NCBI GenBank assembly: GCA_036522155.1
Contig: DATDGI010000029.1
Location: 1-27,524 of the forward strand
DNA length: 27,524 nt
Direction: 5' to 3'
Source: UBA9676 sp036522155
GTDB taxonomy: Bacteria > Actinomycetota > Actinomycetes > Streptosporangiales > Streptosporangiaceae
Shown: positions 17,270 to 25,900 of the stretch, one piece after another
How positions within the stretch are numbered: the stretch's first letter is position 1
How the letters are laid out: the number at the start of each line of letters is the position of its first letter
The notes under the pieces: generated by a model
Told to the model about the DNA's origin: nothing
What the model saw: the letters and a program-made list of their open reading frames with translations, nothing else
The model's database searches: none
Program-made: the position numbers and the translations under genes

Positions 17270-18169
17270 ATGAGTGACCTCGCGCTGGCCGAGCGCGTAC
17301 CTGACGTGGCGGCGCTGCTGCGGGCGCTGGACGCGACCGGATATCTGTCCGACGAGCCGCTGGGAACCGCGCTGTTCCTGGCGGCCCGGATGGGGCAGCC
17401 CATCCTGCTCGAAGGCGAGCCGGGAGTGGGCAAGACCGAGGCGGGCAAGGCCCTGGCCACCGCGCTCGACACGCCACTGCTGCGGCTGCAGTGCTACGAG
17501 GGGCTGACCTCGTCCGAGGCGCTGTACGAGTGGAATTACCCGCGCCAGTTGCTGGCGATCCGGCTGGCCGAGGCGCGCGGGGAGACGCTACGGGACGCGG
17601 ATCTGTTCAGCGAGGAGTACCTGCTCGCCCGGCCACTGCTGGCCGCGCTCACCCACCCTGGCCCGCGGCCAGCGGTGCTGCTCATCGACGAGGTGGACCG
17701 GGGCGACGACGAGTTCGAGGCGTTCTTGTTCGAGATGCTGGCCGAGGCGTCGGTGACCATCCCGGAACTTGGCACCCGGCGGGCCCAGTTCCCCCCGGTC
17801 GTGGTGCTCACCTCCAACCGGACCCGGGACCTGCATGATGCGCTGAAGCGGCGCTGCCTGTACCACTGGATCGAATACCCGGACGATCAGCGGGTGGCGG
17901 CGATCATCCGGCGGCGGGTACCGGCCACCGGTGCGGTGCTGGCCGGGCAGGTGGCCCGCAGCGTGGCCCGGCTGCGGGACCTGGACCTGGCCAAACCGCC
18001 CGGGGTAGCCGAGGCCATCAGCTGGGCGGGGGCACTGCAAGTGCTGGGCGCCGACGGCCTGGACGCGGCCGTGGCGGAACGGACCGCCGGTGCGGTGCTC
18101 AAGTACTCCGAGGATCTGCAGGCCGTCCGCACCGCCGGGTTCGGCGTGCTGGCCGATGCGGATGACTGA
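17270..18169 (+). CDS. coxD: CoxD2, second MoxR-type AAA+ CODH maturation ATPase
   Basis: A 299-residue AAA+ ATPase closely parallel to CoxD1: Walker A GEPGVGKTE at 49-57, LQCYEGLTSSEALYEWNYPRQ, Walker B VLLIDEVDRGDDEFEAF, sensor 1 VVLTSNRTRDLHDALKRRC, and LDLAKPPGVAEAISWA. The ATG at 17270 gives the same length as CoxD1; the frame is open to 17204 but the extra 22 residues have no family counterpart. It follows coxL2 on the same strand after 119 bp, so it may have its own promoter. It is expected to mature CoxL2 together with CoxE2. The C-terminal helix region differs from CoxD1. Confidence 0.93.
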   Translation: MSDLALAERVPDVAALLRALDATGYLSDEPLGTALFLAARMGQPILLEGEPGVGKTEAGKALATALDTPLLRLQCYEGLTSSEALYEWNYPRQLLAIRLAEARGETLRDADLFSEEYLLARPLLAALTHPGPRPAVLLIDEVDRGDDEFEAFLFEMLAEASVTIPELGTRRAQFPPVVVLTSNRTRDLHDALKRRCLYHWIEYPDDQRVAAIIRRRVPATGAVLAGQVARSVARLRDLDLAKPPGVAEAISWAGALQVLGADGLDAAVAERTAGAVLKYSEDLQAVRTAGFGVLADADD

Positions 18170-18217
18170 ACGTGTCCCGCGTAACTCCGGTCAGGACAGG
18201 TGTGCCGGGCGGCGCTG

Positions 18218-19516
18218 ATGGCTGACGATCTGGCCCTGGTGGTGGCCCGGTTCGGCGCCGCCCTGCGCGATGCCGGGGTGCCGGCCGATCCGGGCCGCTG
18301 CGAGCGGTTCGCACGGGCGCTGACCATCGCCCGCCCCGCCACCAGCGAGGCCATGTACCTGTGCGCGCTGGCCACGCTGATCTCCAGCGAGGCGCAAATC
18401 CCGGTGCTGCAGCGGGTGTTCGCAGCCATGTTCGGCGGGCTGGGTGAGCTTGACCGGCCGCCGGAACCGGCCGGCCTGCCGCCCCGGGTGCCGCCGGGGG
18501 CGGGCACCTCGCCCCCGTCCCCGCTGGATGACCTCCTGGCCCGGGCCGCCCGGGCTGCCCGCGAGCACGCCCCACCGGATCGCCCGCCGGACGATGCGCA
18601 GACCGTGGACGGGGCGGACGGCAGTGAACCGGGCCGGGCGTGGCTGGCCACCGGTGCGGCGGATGAGCCGGGCGGGGCGGGAGAGGACGACGACGGCACG
18701 CCCGCGGTCCGGGCCGCCCTGGCCAGCGCCACCGAGCGGCTGGCGGGCACCGATTTCGCCGAGCTGTCACCGGCGGAACTGCTCATGCTGACCGGGCTCA
18801 TGCGCAAGCTCACCCTCGCGGTCCCGATGCGGCGCTCCCGCCGGCCCCGGCCCTCCCCCCACCGTGGCCGCACCGACCTGCGGGCCACCCTGCGTCACGC
18901 CCGCCGCACCGGTGGCCAGCCGGTCCGGCTGGCCCGGCGGGAGCCGCCGATGGAGCCGCGGCGGCTGGTGGTGCTGTGTGACATCTCGGGGTCGATGGAG
19001 CCCTACGCCCGGGCCATGCTCCAGTTGCTGTACTGCGCGGCCGGCGGCGCCGAGGCCGAGGTCTTCACGTTCGCCACCCGGCTCACCCGGCTGACCGGGA
19101 CGCTGGCCCACGCCCGCCCCGCGCTCGCCCTGCAGCAGGCGGGCCGCGCCGCACCGGACTGGCTGGGCGGGACCAGGATCGGGGAGTCGATCGCCGAGTT
19201 CAACAACAACTACGGCCGCCGCGGCATGGCCCGGGGTGCGGTCGTGGTCATCATCTCCGACGGCTGGGACACCGGGGACCCGGAGATCCTGCGCCGGGAG
19301 ATGGAGCGGCTGTCGCTGGTGGCGCACCGGATCATCTGGGTCAACCCGCGCACCCAGAATCCGGAGTACCGCCCGCTGGCCGGCGGCATGGCCGCCGCCT
19401 GGCCCTACTGCGATGCGATCGTGAGCGCGCACACCCTGCATGCCCTGGACGATCTGACCGCCGCCCTGGCCCGCCCGGCCTCCCGCCGTACCGCTCCCCG
19501 CCCCTTCCCGGCCTAG
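18218..19516 (+). CDS. coxE: CoxE2, second VWA-domain CODH maturation protein
   Basis: A 432-residue VWA protein, longer than CoxE1 mainly because of an Ala/Pro/Asp-rich low-complexity linker at about 80-165. The helical N-terminus (LALVVARFGAALRDAGVPADPGR) aligns with CoxE1. The VWA domain has the MIDAS DISGS starting at Asp255, then FTFATRLTRLTGTL, DWLGGTRIGESIAEF and VVVIISDGWDTGDPEILRREMERLS, as in CoxE1. I use the ATG at 18218; a GTG at 18200 in the same frame has AGGA upstream and is a possible start. It is separated from coxD2 by 48 bp and ends the second cox cluster. Partner of CoxD2 by analogy with the characterised CoxD-CoxE pair. Confidence 0.92.
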   Translation: MADDLALVVARFGAALRDAGVPADPGRCERFARALTIARPATSEAMYLCALATLISSEAQIPVLQRVFAAMFGGLGELDRPPEPAGLPPRVPPGAGTSPPSPLDDLLARAARAAREHAPPDRPPDDAQTVDGADGSEPGRAWLATGAADEPGGAGEDDDGTPAVRAALASATERLAGTDFAELSPAELLMLTGLMRKLTLAVPMRRSRRPRPSPHRGRTDLRATLRHARRTGGQPVRLARREPPMEPRRLVVLCDISGSMEPYARAMLQLLYCAAGGAEAEVFTFATRLTRLTGTLAHARPALALQQAGRAAPDWLGGTRIGESIAEFNNNYGRRGMARGAVVVIISDGWDTGDPEILRREMERLSLVAHRIIWVNPRTQNPEYRPLAGGMAAAWPYCDAIVSAHTLHALDDLTAALARPASRRTAPRPFPA

Positions 19517-19632
19517 CGGCTTCCCCACCTCACAGCCGGGACGTGCGTTCATAGCAGCGGGGAAATGTGTTGCCTGATCCAGGGGGAAGCAAGTTAGGGT
19601 CTGCGGGGCAGCGGCCAGCGGGGAGGATCACG

Positions 19633-21336
19633 GTGGGGCACGTTGAGGTGGCGCATCTGAGCCACACCCTGCCGGATGGCCGGGTGCTGCTTGACGATGC
19701 CTCATTCCGGATCGGCGAGGGAACCATGGCCGCCCTGGTGGGACCGAACGGGGCGGGTAAGACGACGCTGATCCGGCTCATCGCCGGCGACCTCACCCCG
19801 CAGTCGGGCACCGTCTCCGTCAGCGGCGGCCTCGGCGTGATGAGGCAATTTATCGGGGGGATCCGGGGAGACGGTGCGGGCGGGGGTGCTGCGGCGGGCG
19901 GGGGTGCTGCGGCGGCCGAGGGCACCGCCGCGGGCAGGCAGCTTGACACCGGGCGCGTTCGCGGCGACTCGCCGGTCCGGGACCTGCTGATCTCGGTGGC
20001 GCCACCCCGGCTGCAGGCGGCGGCGGCCCGCCTCGACGCCGCCGAACTGGCGATGATGGACCGCGACGACGAGCCCACCCAGATGCGGTACGCGGCGGCT
20101 CTGGCCGAGTGGGGCGACGCGGGCGGCTACGACGCCGAAGTCAGCTGGGACGCCTGCTGCCTGGCCGCGCTCGGGATTGGCTACGAGCGCTGCCGGTGGC
20201 GCGAGGTGGGGACGCTGTCCGGGGGTGAGCAGAAGCGGCTCGTGCTGGAAAGCCTGCTGCGCGGGCAGGCGGAGGTGCTGCTGCTGGACGAGCCGGACAA
20301 CTACCTCGACGTCCCGGCCAAACGCTGGCTGGAGGAACAGCTCGCGGCCACGGCCAAGACCGTGCTCCTGGTCAGCCACGACCGTGAGCTGCTGGCGAAC
20401 TGTGCCGCGCGGATCGTTACCGTTGAGGATGGAAATACCTGGGTGCACGGCGGCGGGTTCGCAACCTACGCCCAGGCGCGGCGGGACCGGATCGAGCGGC
20501 TCGACGAGCTGCGGCGGCGGTGGGACGAGGAGCACGAGAAGCTCAAGCAACTGGTGCGGATGTACCGGCAGAAGGCGTCGTACAACTCGGACATGGCTTC
20601 CCGGCTGCAGGCGGCGGTGACCCGGCTGCGCCGGTTCGAGGAGGCCGGGCCGCCCGAACTGCCGCCGCGGGACCAGAACGTGCGGATGCGGCTACGCGGG
20701 GGCCGGACCGGCAAGCGGGCCGTGATCTGCGAAAATCTCGAGCTCACCGGGCTCATGCGGGCGTTCGCCGCCGAGATCTGGTACGGCGAGCGGGTGGCCG
20801 TGCTCGGCTCGAACGGGTCGGGCAAGTCGTTCTTCCTGCGCCTGCTGGCCGGCGAGGACGTGGCGCACCAGGGCACCGCCCGGCTCGGCGCGCGGGTCGT
20901 GCCTGGTCTGTTCGCGCAGACCCACGCCCGGCCCGATCTGGCCGGCAGGTGGCCGGAAGAGATCCTGATGACCGAGCACGCGCTGCTGCGCAACGAGGCG
21001 ATGGCCGCACTCGCCCGGTACGAGCTGCAGTTCTGCGCCCGCCAGCCATTCGCCTCGCTGTCCGGTGGCCAGCAGGCGCGGCTCCAGATCCTGCTGCTCG
21101 AACTGGCCGGCTGCACCTTGCTGCTGCTCGACGAGCCGACCGACAACCTGGACCTGGCCAGCGCGGAAGCGCTGCAGGAAGGGCTGGAGTCCTACCAGGG
21201 GACAGTTCTGTCGGTAACCCACGACCGCTGGTTTGCGCGGTCATTCGACCGATTCCTGGTGTTTGGCGCAGACGGGAACGTCTACGAGTCCGACGGCCCG
21301 GTGTGGGACGAGACTCGCGTAGCCCGGCCACGCTGA
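19633..21336 (+). CDS. ABC-F family ATPase
   Basis: A 567-residue protein with two ABC ATPase domains and no membrane span, the ABC-F plan of ribosome-acting factors (translation or antibiotic-resistance type). Domain 1 has Walker A GPNGAGKTT at 37-45, signature LSGGEQKR, Walker B LLLDEPDNYLD and VLLVSHDREL. A charged, helical linker (RRRWDEEHEKLKQLVRMYRQKA) joins domain 2 with GSNGSGKSF, LSGGQQAR and LLLDEPTDNLD. The GTG at 19633 has GGGAGG at 19621-19626, six bases away; the TTG at 19567 is rejected. Domain 1 contains a Gly/Ala-rich insertion (about 77-102) encoded by an 18-bp tandem repeat. Substrate or antibiotic specificity cannot be told from the sequence. Not obviously linked to CO metabolism. 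Confidence 0.93.
   Translation: MGHVEVAHLSHTLPDGRVLLDDASFRIGEGTMAALVGPNGAGKTTLIRLIAGDLTPQSGTVSVSGGLGVMRQFIGGIRGDGAGGGAAAGGGAAAAEGTAAGRQLDTGRVRGDSPVRDLLISVAPPRLQAAAARLDAAELAMMDRDDEPTQMRYAAALAEWGDAGGYDAEVSWDACCLAALGIGYERCRWREVGTLSGGEQKRLVLESLLRGQAEVLLLDEPDNYLDVPAKRWLEEQLAATAKTVLLVSHDRELLANCAARIVTVEDGNTWVHGGGFATYAQARRDRIERLDELRRRWDEEHEKLKQLVRMYRQKASYNSDMASRLQAAVTRLRRFEEAGPPELPPRDQNVRMRLRGGRTGKRAVICENLELTGLMRAFAAEIWYGERVAVLGSNGSGKSFFLRLLAGEDVAHQGTARLGARVVPGLFAQTHARPDLAGRWPEEILMTEHALLRNEAMAALARYELQFCARQPFASLSGGQQARLQILLLELAGCTLLLLDEPTDNLDLASAEALQEGLESYQGTVLSVTHDRWFARSFDRFLVFGADGNVYESDGPVWDETRVARPR
19876..19911 (+). repeat. Perfect 18-bp tandem repeat (2 copies) inside the ABC-F gene
   Basis: Two identical 18-bp units (19876-19893 and 19894-19911) encode two copies of a six-residue Gly/Ala block in the first nucleotide-binding domain, between the Q-loop and the signature motif. 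The length is a multiple of three, so copy-number change would keep the frame. Confidence 0.8.
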
Positions 21337-21424
21337 GCAGCCCCTTGCTAGGCTGCACAGAGCGCACAGGGCCCGCATTCCTCCGGGGCAGGGCTCACGC
21401 GGCGAGGTGAAGGGGTTCCGCACC

Positions 21425-21544
21425 GTGAAGAAGCTGTTGCTGGTCGCCTTGCTCGGCCTCGGCGTTTTCGCCATCTGGCGGAAGGTTCAGGCCGACCGTG
21501 CCGAGCTCGATTTGTGGACGGAAGCCACGACGAGCGACGACTGA
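21425..21544 (+). CDS. DLW-39 family small protein
   Basis: A 39-residue protein starting with GTG. It begins MKKLLLVALLGLGVF, one hydrophobic span, followed by AIWRKVQADRAEL and the signature DLWTEAT near the C-terminus. This is exactly the plan and length of the actinobacterial DLW-39 family, a conserved membrane-anchored microprotein of unknown function often found near gyrA and tRNA genes. Here it lies about 0.9 kb before a tRNA-Ala gene, in keeping with that context. A GAAGGGG stretch precedes the start at a rather long distance. It is a good marker that the host is an actinobacterium. Confidence 0.9.
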   Translation: MKKLLLVALLGLGVFAIWRKVQADRAELDLWTEATTSDD

Positions 21545-21603
21545 TGGGGTAGCCCGACTGATGGGGTAGCCATAGCGCCTGATGGCCTGACGGGGGTGAT
21601 CCG

Positions 21604-22470
21604 GTGAGCAGCACGCTGCCGGTAACACTGGCCTGCTGCGGCTTGATCGGGACCGTGGCCGACGACCGCGGCATGCTGGAACGGGCGTTCGCTGAGGCAT
21701 GCGCGACCCAGGGAATCGTGCCGGGCACCGCCGCGTACGCCCATTGCATGGTCGGCGTGCACCAGGCGCGGGGGCAGAGCGCGGTAGACGTGTTCCGCAG
21801 CCTGTTCCCCGGCGTGGAAGGCCGGGCCGAGGCGGCGGCGCTCTCCTTCGAGCGGTCCTTCCGGGCTGCGGTCGACCGGACCGGGATGTCCCCGGTGCCG
21901 GGCGCCGAACAGGCCCTCGGCCAGCTGCGCGACGCGGGGATCAGGGTGTGCCTGGTCACCGGCCTGTCCCGGCGGCTGCTCAGCCAGGTGCTTGACGCCC
22001 TTGGCTGGGAATCGATGGCCGATCTCACCCTCTGCCCCGAGGACGCGCCGCGCGGTTTCCCGTGGCCGGATCTGGCGTTCACCGCGATGCTCAGGCTCGG
22101 CGTCGAGGACGTCCAGGCGGCCGCGTTCGCGGCCAGCACCGCGAGCGGGATCGAGTGCGGCCGGCGGGCTGGGACCGGGCTGGTCGCTGGTGTGCTGACC
22201 GGGGATCACACCCGCGACAGGTTGCGCGCGGCCGGCGCCACGCATCTGATCGAGGGAATCGCCCAGTTGCCCGCGCTATTGCTTGGCAGCGGCGCGCGTG
22301 AGGGGAGAGGGCCTGCCCCGGATGCCCCTGCTGTATCCGCGCCGGGGTCCCCTACGGTGTCGGCACCGGGCAGCCCTGCAGCCCGGATCGCGGCGTCCGG
22401 GGAGTCGGCGCCGCCGGCCAGGGTCCCCTCGCCGCAGGTACCCTTAGAGCGCCGTAACTCGGGGCTATAG
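21604..22470 (+). CDS. HAD-fold phosphonatase-like protein without catalytic aspartates
   Basis: A 288-residue protein. Residues 1-230 follow the HAD (phosphonatase-like) fold: a helical cap (ERAFAEACATQGIVPGTAAYAHCMVG to FERSFRAAVDRTG), PVPGAEQALGQLRDAGIRVCLVTGLSRRLL (motif II Thr present), FPWPDLAFTAMLRLGVED, and ASTASGIECGRRAGTGLVAGVLTG. The nucleophile motif DxDGT is replaced by GLIGT (residues 13-17) and the acidic GDTxxD motif IV by ASTASG, so classical phosphatase chemistry is not expected; it may be a pseudo-enzyme. The C-terminal 60 residues are Pro/Ala/Ser low complexity with two SAPGSP repeats. The GTG start follows GGGGG. The stop codon lies inside the tRNA-Ala half gene (overlap 22461-22470), an unusual ending. 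Confidence 0.82.
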   Translation: MSSTLPVTLACCGLIGTVADDRGMLERAFAEACATQGIVPGTAAYAHCMVGVHQARGQSAVDVFRSLFPGVEGRAEAAALSFERSFRAAVDRTGMSPVPGAEQALGQLRDAGIRVCLVTGLSRRLLSQVLDALGWESMADLTLCPEDAPRGFPWPDLAFTAMLRLGVEDVQAAAFAASTASGIECGRRAGTGLVAGVLTGDHTRDRLRAAGATHLIEGIAQLPALLLGSGAREGRGPAPDAPAVSAPGSPTVSAPGSPAARIAASGESAPPARVPSPQVPLERRNSGL

Positions 22471-22501
22471 CTCAGCTGGAAGAGCACCTGCTTTGCAAGC
22501 A
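22456..22501 (+). repeat. Left direct repeat (att-like) covering 5' half of tRNA-Ala
   Basis: A 46-bp segment that recurs at 27415-27460 with 44 of 46 bases identical. It starts five bases before the tRNA-Ala gene and ends in the 3' strand of the anticodon stem. Sequence similarity to a tRNA stops here (ATTAGGCGG follows). Direct repeats of tRNA sequence at both ends are the mark of integration by a tyrosine recombinase. Confidence 0.85.
22461..22501 (+). pseudogene. Interrupted tRNA-Ala(TGC), 5' half only
   Basis: The acceptor 5' strand GGGGCTA, the D-arm and the anticodon stem-loop with CCTGC, loop TTTGCAA and anticodon TGC are present; the 3' half (variable loop, T-arm, acceptor 3' strand) is absent. 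This half cannot make a tRNA. It is the left junction of the integrated element. Confidence 0.85.
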
Positions 22502-22608
22502 TTAGGCGGCTACCGATGTAGCTCGATCCTATCTGACCTGCTAGAACGCATCTGCTCGTCACCGTCAGAAGAAGGAAAAGACAGGAGGTCTAATACAGGC
22601 CTTCCCGG

Positions 22609-22935
22609 TTGCGGGTGCTGATGGTGATCTCCCGCCCGGCGGGCACGGGGGATATCCGGTACCGGATGGTCACCCGGCCGCTGCTGCGGCGTCTGGACGG
22701 GGTGCGCGGCGAGGTGGACCTGGTGGTGCTGCGGCCACCGACGTTGGACGCGCTGGGGGAGACTCTCGCGGAGGCGGTGGCGGCGGGAGGCGTTTCAGGT
22801 GGTGCATGTCGACGGTCACGGCGCGCTGCCCGGCCGGTCGGCCGGTGGCGGGAGTGTGGATGGTCGTCCGGTGATGATGGACGGCCCCGCGCCGGAAGGT
22901 GTGCTGGTCTTCGAGAGACCGGGTGGTGGCAGCGA
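22609..22935 (+). pseudogene. CHAT-domain protein fragment with frameshift
   Basis: The frame starting at 22609 gives VLMVISRPAGTGDIRYRMV, RPLLRRLDGVRGEVDLVVL and RPPTLDALGETLAEAVAAG, typical of the caspase-like CHAT domain of actinobacterial CHAT/TPR proteins. Near 22786 the match moves to another frame, continuing EAFQVVHVDGHG (the catalytic His motif), GVLVFERPGGGSD, and then stops near 22935 where the tail of the opposite-strand gene begins. The catalytic Cys region and any TPR repeats are missing. Both the frameshift and the truncation make it non-functional. A RBS-like AGGAGG remains at about 22583. Confidence 0.7.
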
Positions 22936-22947
22936 TCGCAGCCGCGC

Positions 22948-25900
22948 TCAGTGGTACTTCATGTTGGTCGTCTGCGAGTTGTTGCCCAGGTTCGGGTCGA
23001 CGGTCCTGGCCGCCGAAACCGCGGCGACGTCATTGACGCTCACCGCCGGCGCGCCCTTCAGCGTCGCGGTGACGACCCACTGGGTCCCCTTCGCGAGTCT
23101 CGACAGCGTGCACACCAGGCCGGCGGTGTAACCCGAGGGCGGGGCCGCCATGGTATGGCACGTGGCGCCGCTGATAGACGAGTGCGACCTGAGCGAGGTC
23201 AGCGCCGTGGTCTGGAACAGCAGGTCGAGCGTGACCGGACCGGCGGTGGCGTTGCCCGTGACGGTTGCTTTATCGGTCGCCTGACCGGCCACGGTCGTCG
23301 TCTGACTTGCCTGGGTGACCTGCATGTCCGCCCGCGTGCCGGCCGGCGTCGTGCCGCCCTTCACCGTGAGGCTGGTGTCCTGCACGTTGTTGCTGGTATT
23401 GGGATCGATGGAGCCCGCCGCCGTCACCATGGCCACGGCGCCGACCATCTTGTTGGTGGCGGTCATCGACAGGCTGACCACCCACGGCGTGGCGTCCGAC
23501 ATCGACGGGGCCGTGCACACGACCTCGCCGCTGTAGGCGGCCGGCGGCGACGCCGTCTGGCACGAGGCGCCGGCGAGCGACGACGTGGCGGTCAGACCCG
23601 ACATCGAGGACGCCTGCAGCAGGACCGTAAGGGTGACCTGCCCAGAGGCGGTGGCGCTGTTGCTCGTGACCGTCACCTTGTCGGCCGCCTGCCCTGTTAC
23701 GGTCGTCGTCCCATTGGCCTGCTGGACCTGAAAATCGATCTGTGCCTGGTTCGACTCGGGGAACGCCGCGCCCGCCGCCGCGCCCGCCGCCGACGCCGTC
23801 ACCGAGTAGGCGCCGACGGTGTTGTTGGCCGTGAACGCCGGCGACGTGGCCACGCCCGAGGCGTTGGTCGTCGCCGTGGCCGTGGCGACGCCGGAGAAGG
23901 CGCCGCTTGCGCCGGTCGTCGGCGCGCTGAACGTAACGACCACGTTTGGCACAGGGTTGCCGAAGGCGTCCGTGACCGTGGCCGCGAGCGGCAGAGCGAA
24001 CGCCGCGTCGGTCATCGCCGCCTGGTTGGCCCCGCTGGTGGCGGTCACCGTCTTGGCGGCGGCGGCCGTCACCGTGAGTGACACGGTCTTGGTCGCCGAA
24101 CCGTCCGTCACCGTCACCGTGTGGGAACCGCTAGCCGCGTCGGCGGCGGTCGCCGTGCAGACAGCGCCGTCGCATGAGCCGTTGGGCCCGATGACGAACG
24201 AGCTCGAGGCGGTCACGTTGCCCACGTCGTCACCGGAGGAGTCGAACCCCTCGACGGTGTATGTCTGCGACTGCCCGGCGGCGATCGTGGCCGTTGCCGG
24301 CGTCACCACCAAGCTCGCCACCGTGGTGGGGTGCACGTTCAAGGTGAAAGACCACGACCCGGTGGCGCCGGTCCCGTCGTTGTCGGACCCCGACGCGGTG
24401 TACGTGCCGGCCTGCAGGGTCGACAGGGCGGAGACCGCTCCGGTCGACGAGACGGTGATCGACGGGGTCCCGTTGGTCTGGGTGAAGGTCACCGGGTTGG
24501 GGTCGTTGGTCGCCAGCTGGCCGACGTAGGCCGTGCCGGCCAGCGTGACCGCCGAGGTCGGAGCCGACTGCGTGATCGCCCCGGTCGGCACGACCAAGAC
24601 GATCGACTGCGTGGCTGGGGTCGTGCCCGGCAGGCTCGCGGCCGTGAGCGTGATGCTATAGCTCTGCGCGCTCCCGGTCGTGTTCGGTGGCAGAGTCACC
24701 GTGGCGGTGCCCGTCGAATCGGGGCAGGGCGCGTTCGGCGACGGCGCCGGGTCCTGCGTGAACGTGGTGTACGGCATCGACAGCCCTACGCCCGCCGACG
24801 GCGACGCGCTGAGCGAGCACTGCGTGGCGTTGGCGATGCCGAAGTTCACTTGCAGCGGGCCCCCGGTCACCGGGATCGGCCCGGTGGGCGGCGTGAAGGA
24901 CGTGATCGTCGGGTTCGGCGGCAGCGCGGCCGGGCCCCGGTACATGCTCTGCGACGGCGTCACCTGGTTGTACGACGCCGACCCGTTGGCCCCCACGATG
25001 TAGTAGCCGGGCCCGTAGTGCTCGTACTTGAACTTCTCGGCGGTCGGGAGCGTCTGGTTGTAGGTGAGCGTCAACGTGGTAGCGCCGGCGCTGGGCGGAC
25101 AGCTGATCGCTGTCGGCCACACGAGGTTGACCGCCTGCGTCGTCCACCACGGCGACTCGTAATCGAACTGCGAGGAGGTGTGGGACGACGCCGGGTTCTG
25201 GCAGGTGACCGGCATGTTGTAGGTGAAAGTGGCGGTCGGACCCGACACGGTCACGCCTGTGACCTGCGGAGGCAACACGGTGGCGCTGACGTAGAGCGAG
25301 CCCGGGAGGGTCTCCGTGGCCGCGACCGCCTCGTACGAAGCCAGCATTGGCGTCGGGATGTAGTCGAGGGTGTTCGACGTGGTGTTGCCGACCGCGCTCT
25401 CACCGGGGAGCCAGGTGCCGCACGGGTCGGCGCCGAGCTGGGCGCCGGTGACCGCGTCGTACACGGTGTCGCTCGAGCCCGCCTGGCAGTTGGTGATGAC
25501 CTCCGGCGCAGTGTCCTCGGGGGGCCCCATGAGGTCGTAGGTCGGCACCGGAATGACGTCGAAGATCTCCGGCGGCGTGGGCCCGGCGGCGCCGAACCCG
25601 ATCGAGCAGTTGGTGCCGCCGAAGAACCGGGTCGCCGCGATGGCCGCGCACGACGCCGAGCCGGTCACGTTGGCCATGTCGATCTGGCCGCTCGCGATCA
25701 GGTTCCAGGCCCCGGACGCTGATGACACACCGGTGGCGCTGAGGATCTCGAGGTTGCTGAGCGACAGCGCGGTCCCGACGCTCATGACCGGGACGGCGGT
25801 GAGCGTGAAGGTAGCGGTCGAACCGTTGACGGTAGCGGTAGCGCCAGAGGACGACACCATCCCCTTGTTCGCGCCGTCCGTGAGCGTGAGCGAGAAGGGC

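Noticed and set aside
15399..17477. 692-codon minus-strand open frame opposite coxL2
   Set aside because: Same effect: GC-rich antisense frame with Arg/Pro/His-rich product and no domain.
22609..24081. 490-codon plus-strand frame
   Set aside because: Only the first ~60 codons match a CHAT domain; the rest is Arg/Gly-rich antisense of the Ig-like gene.
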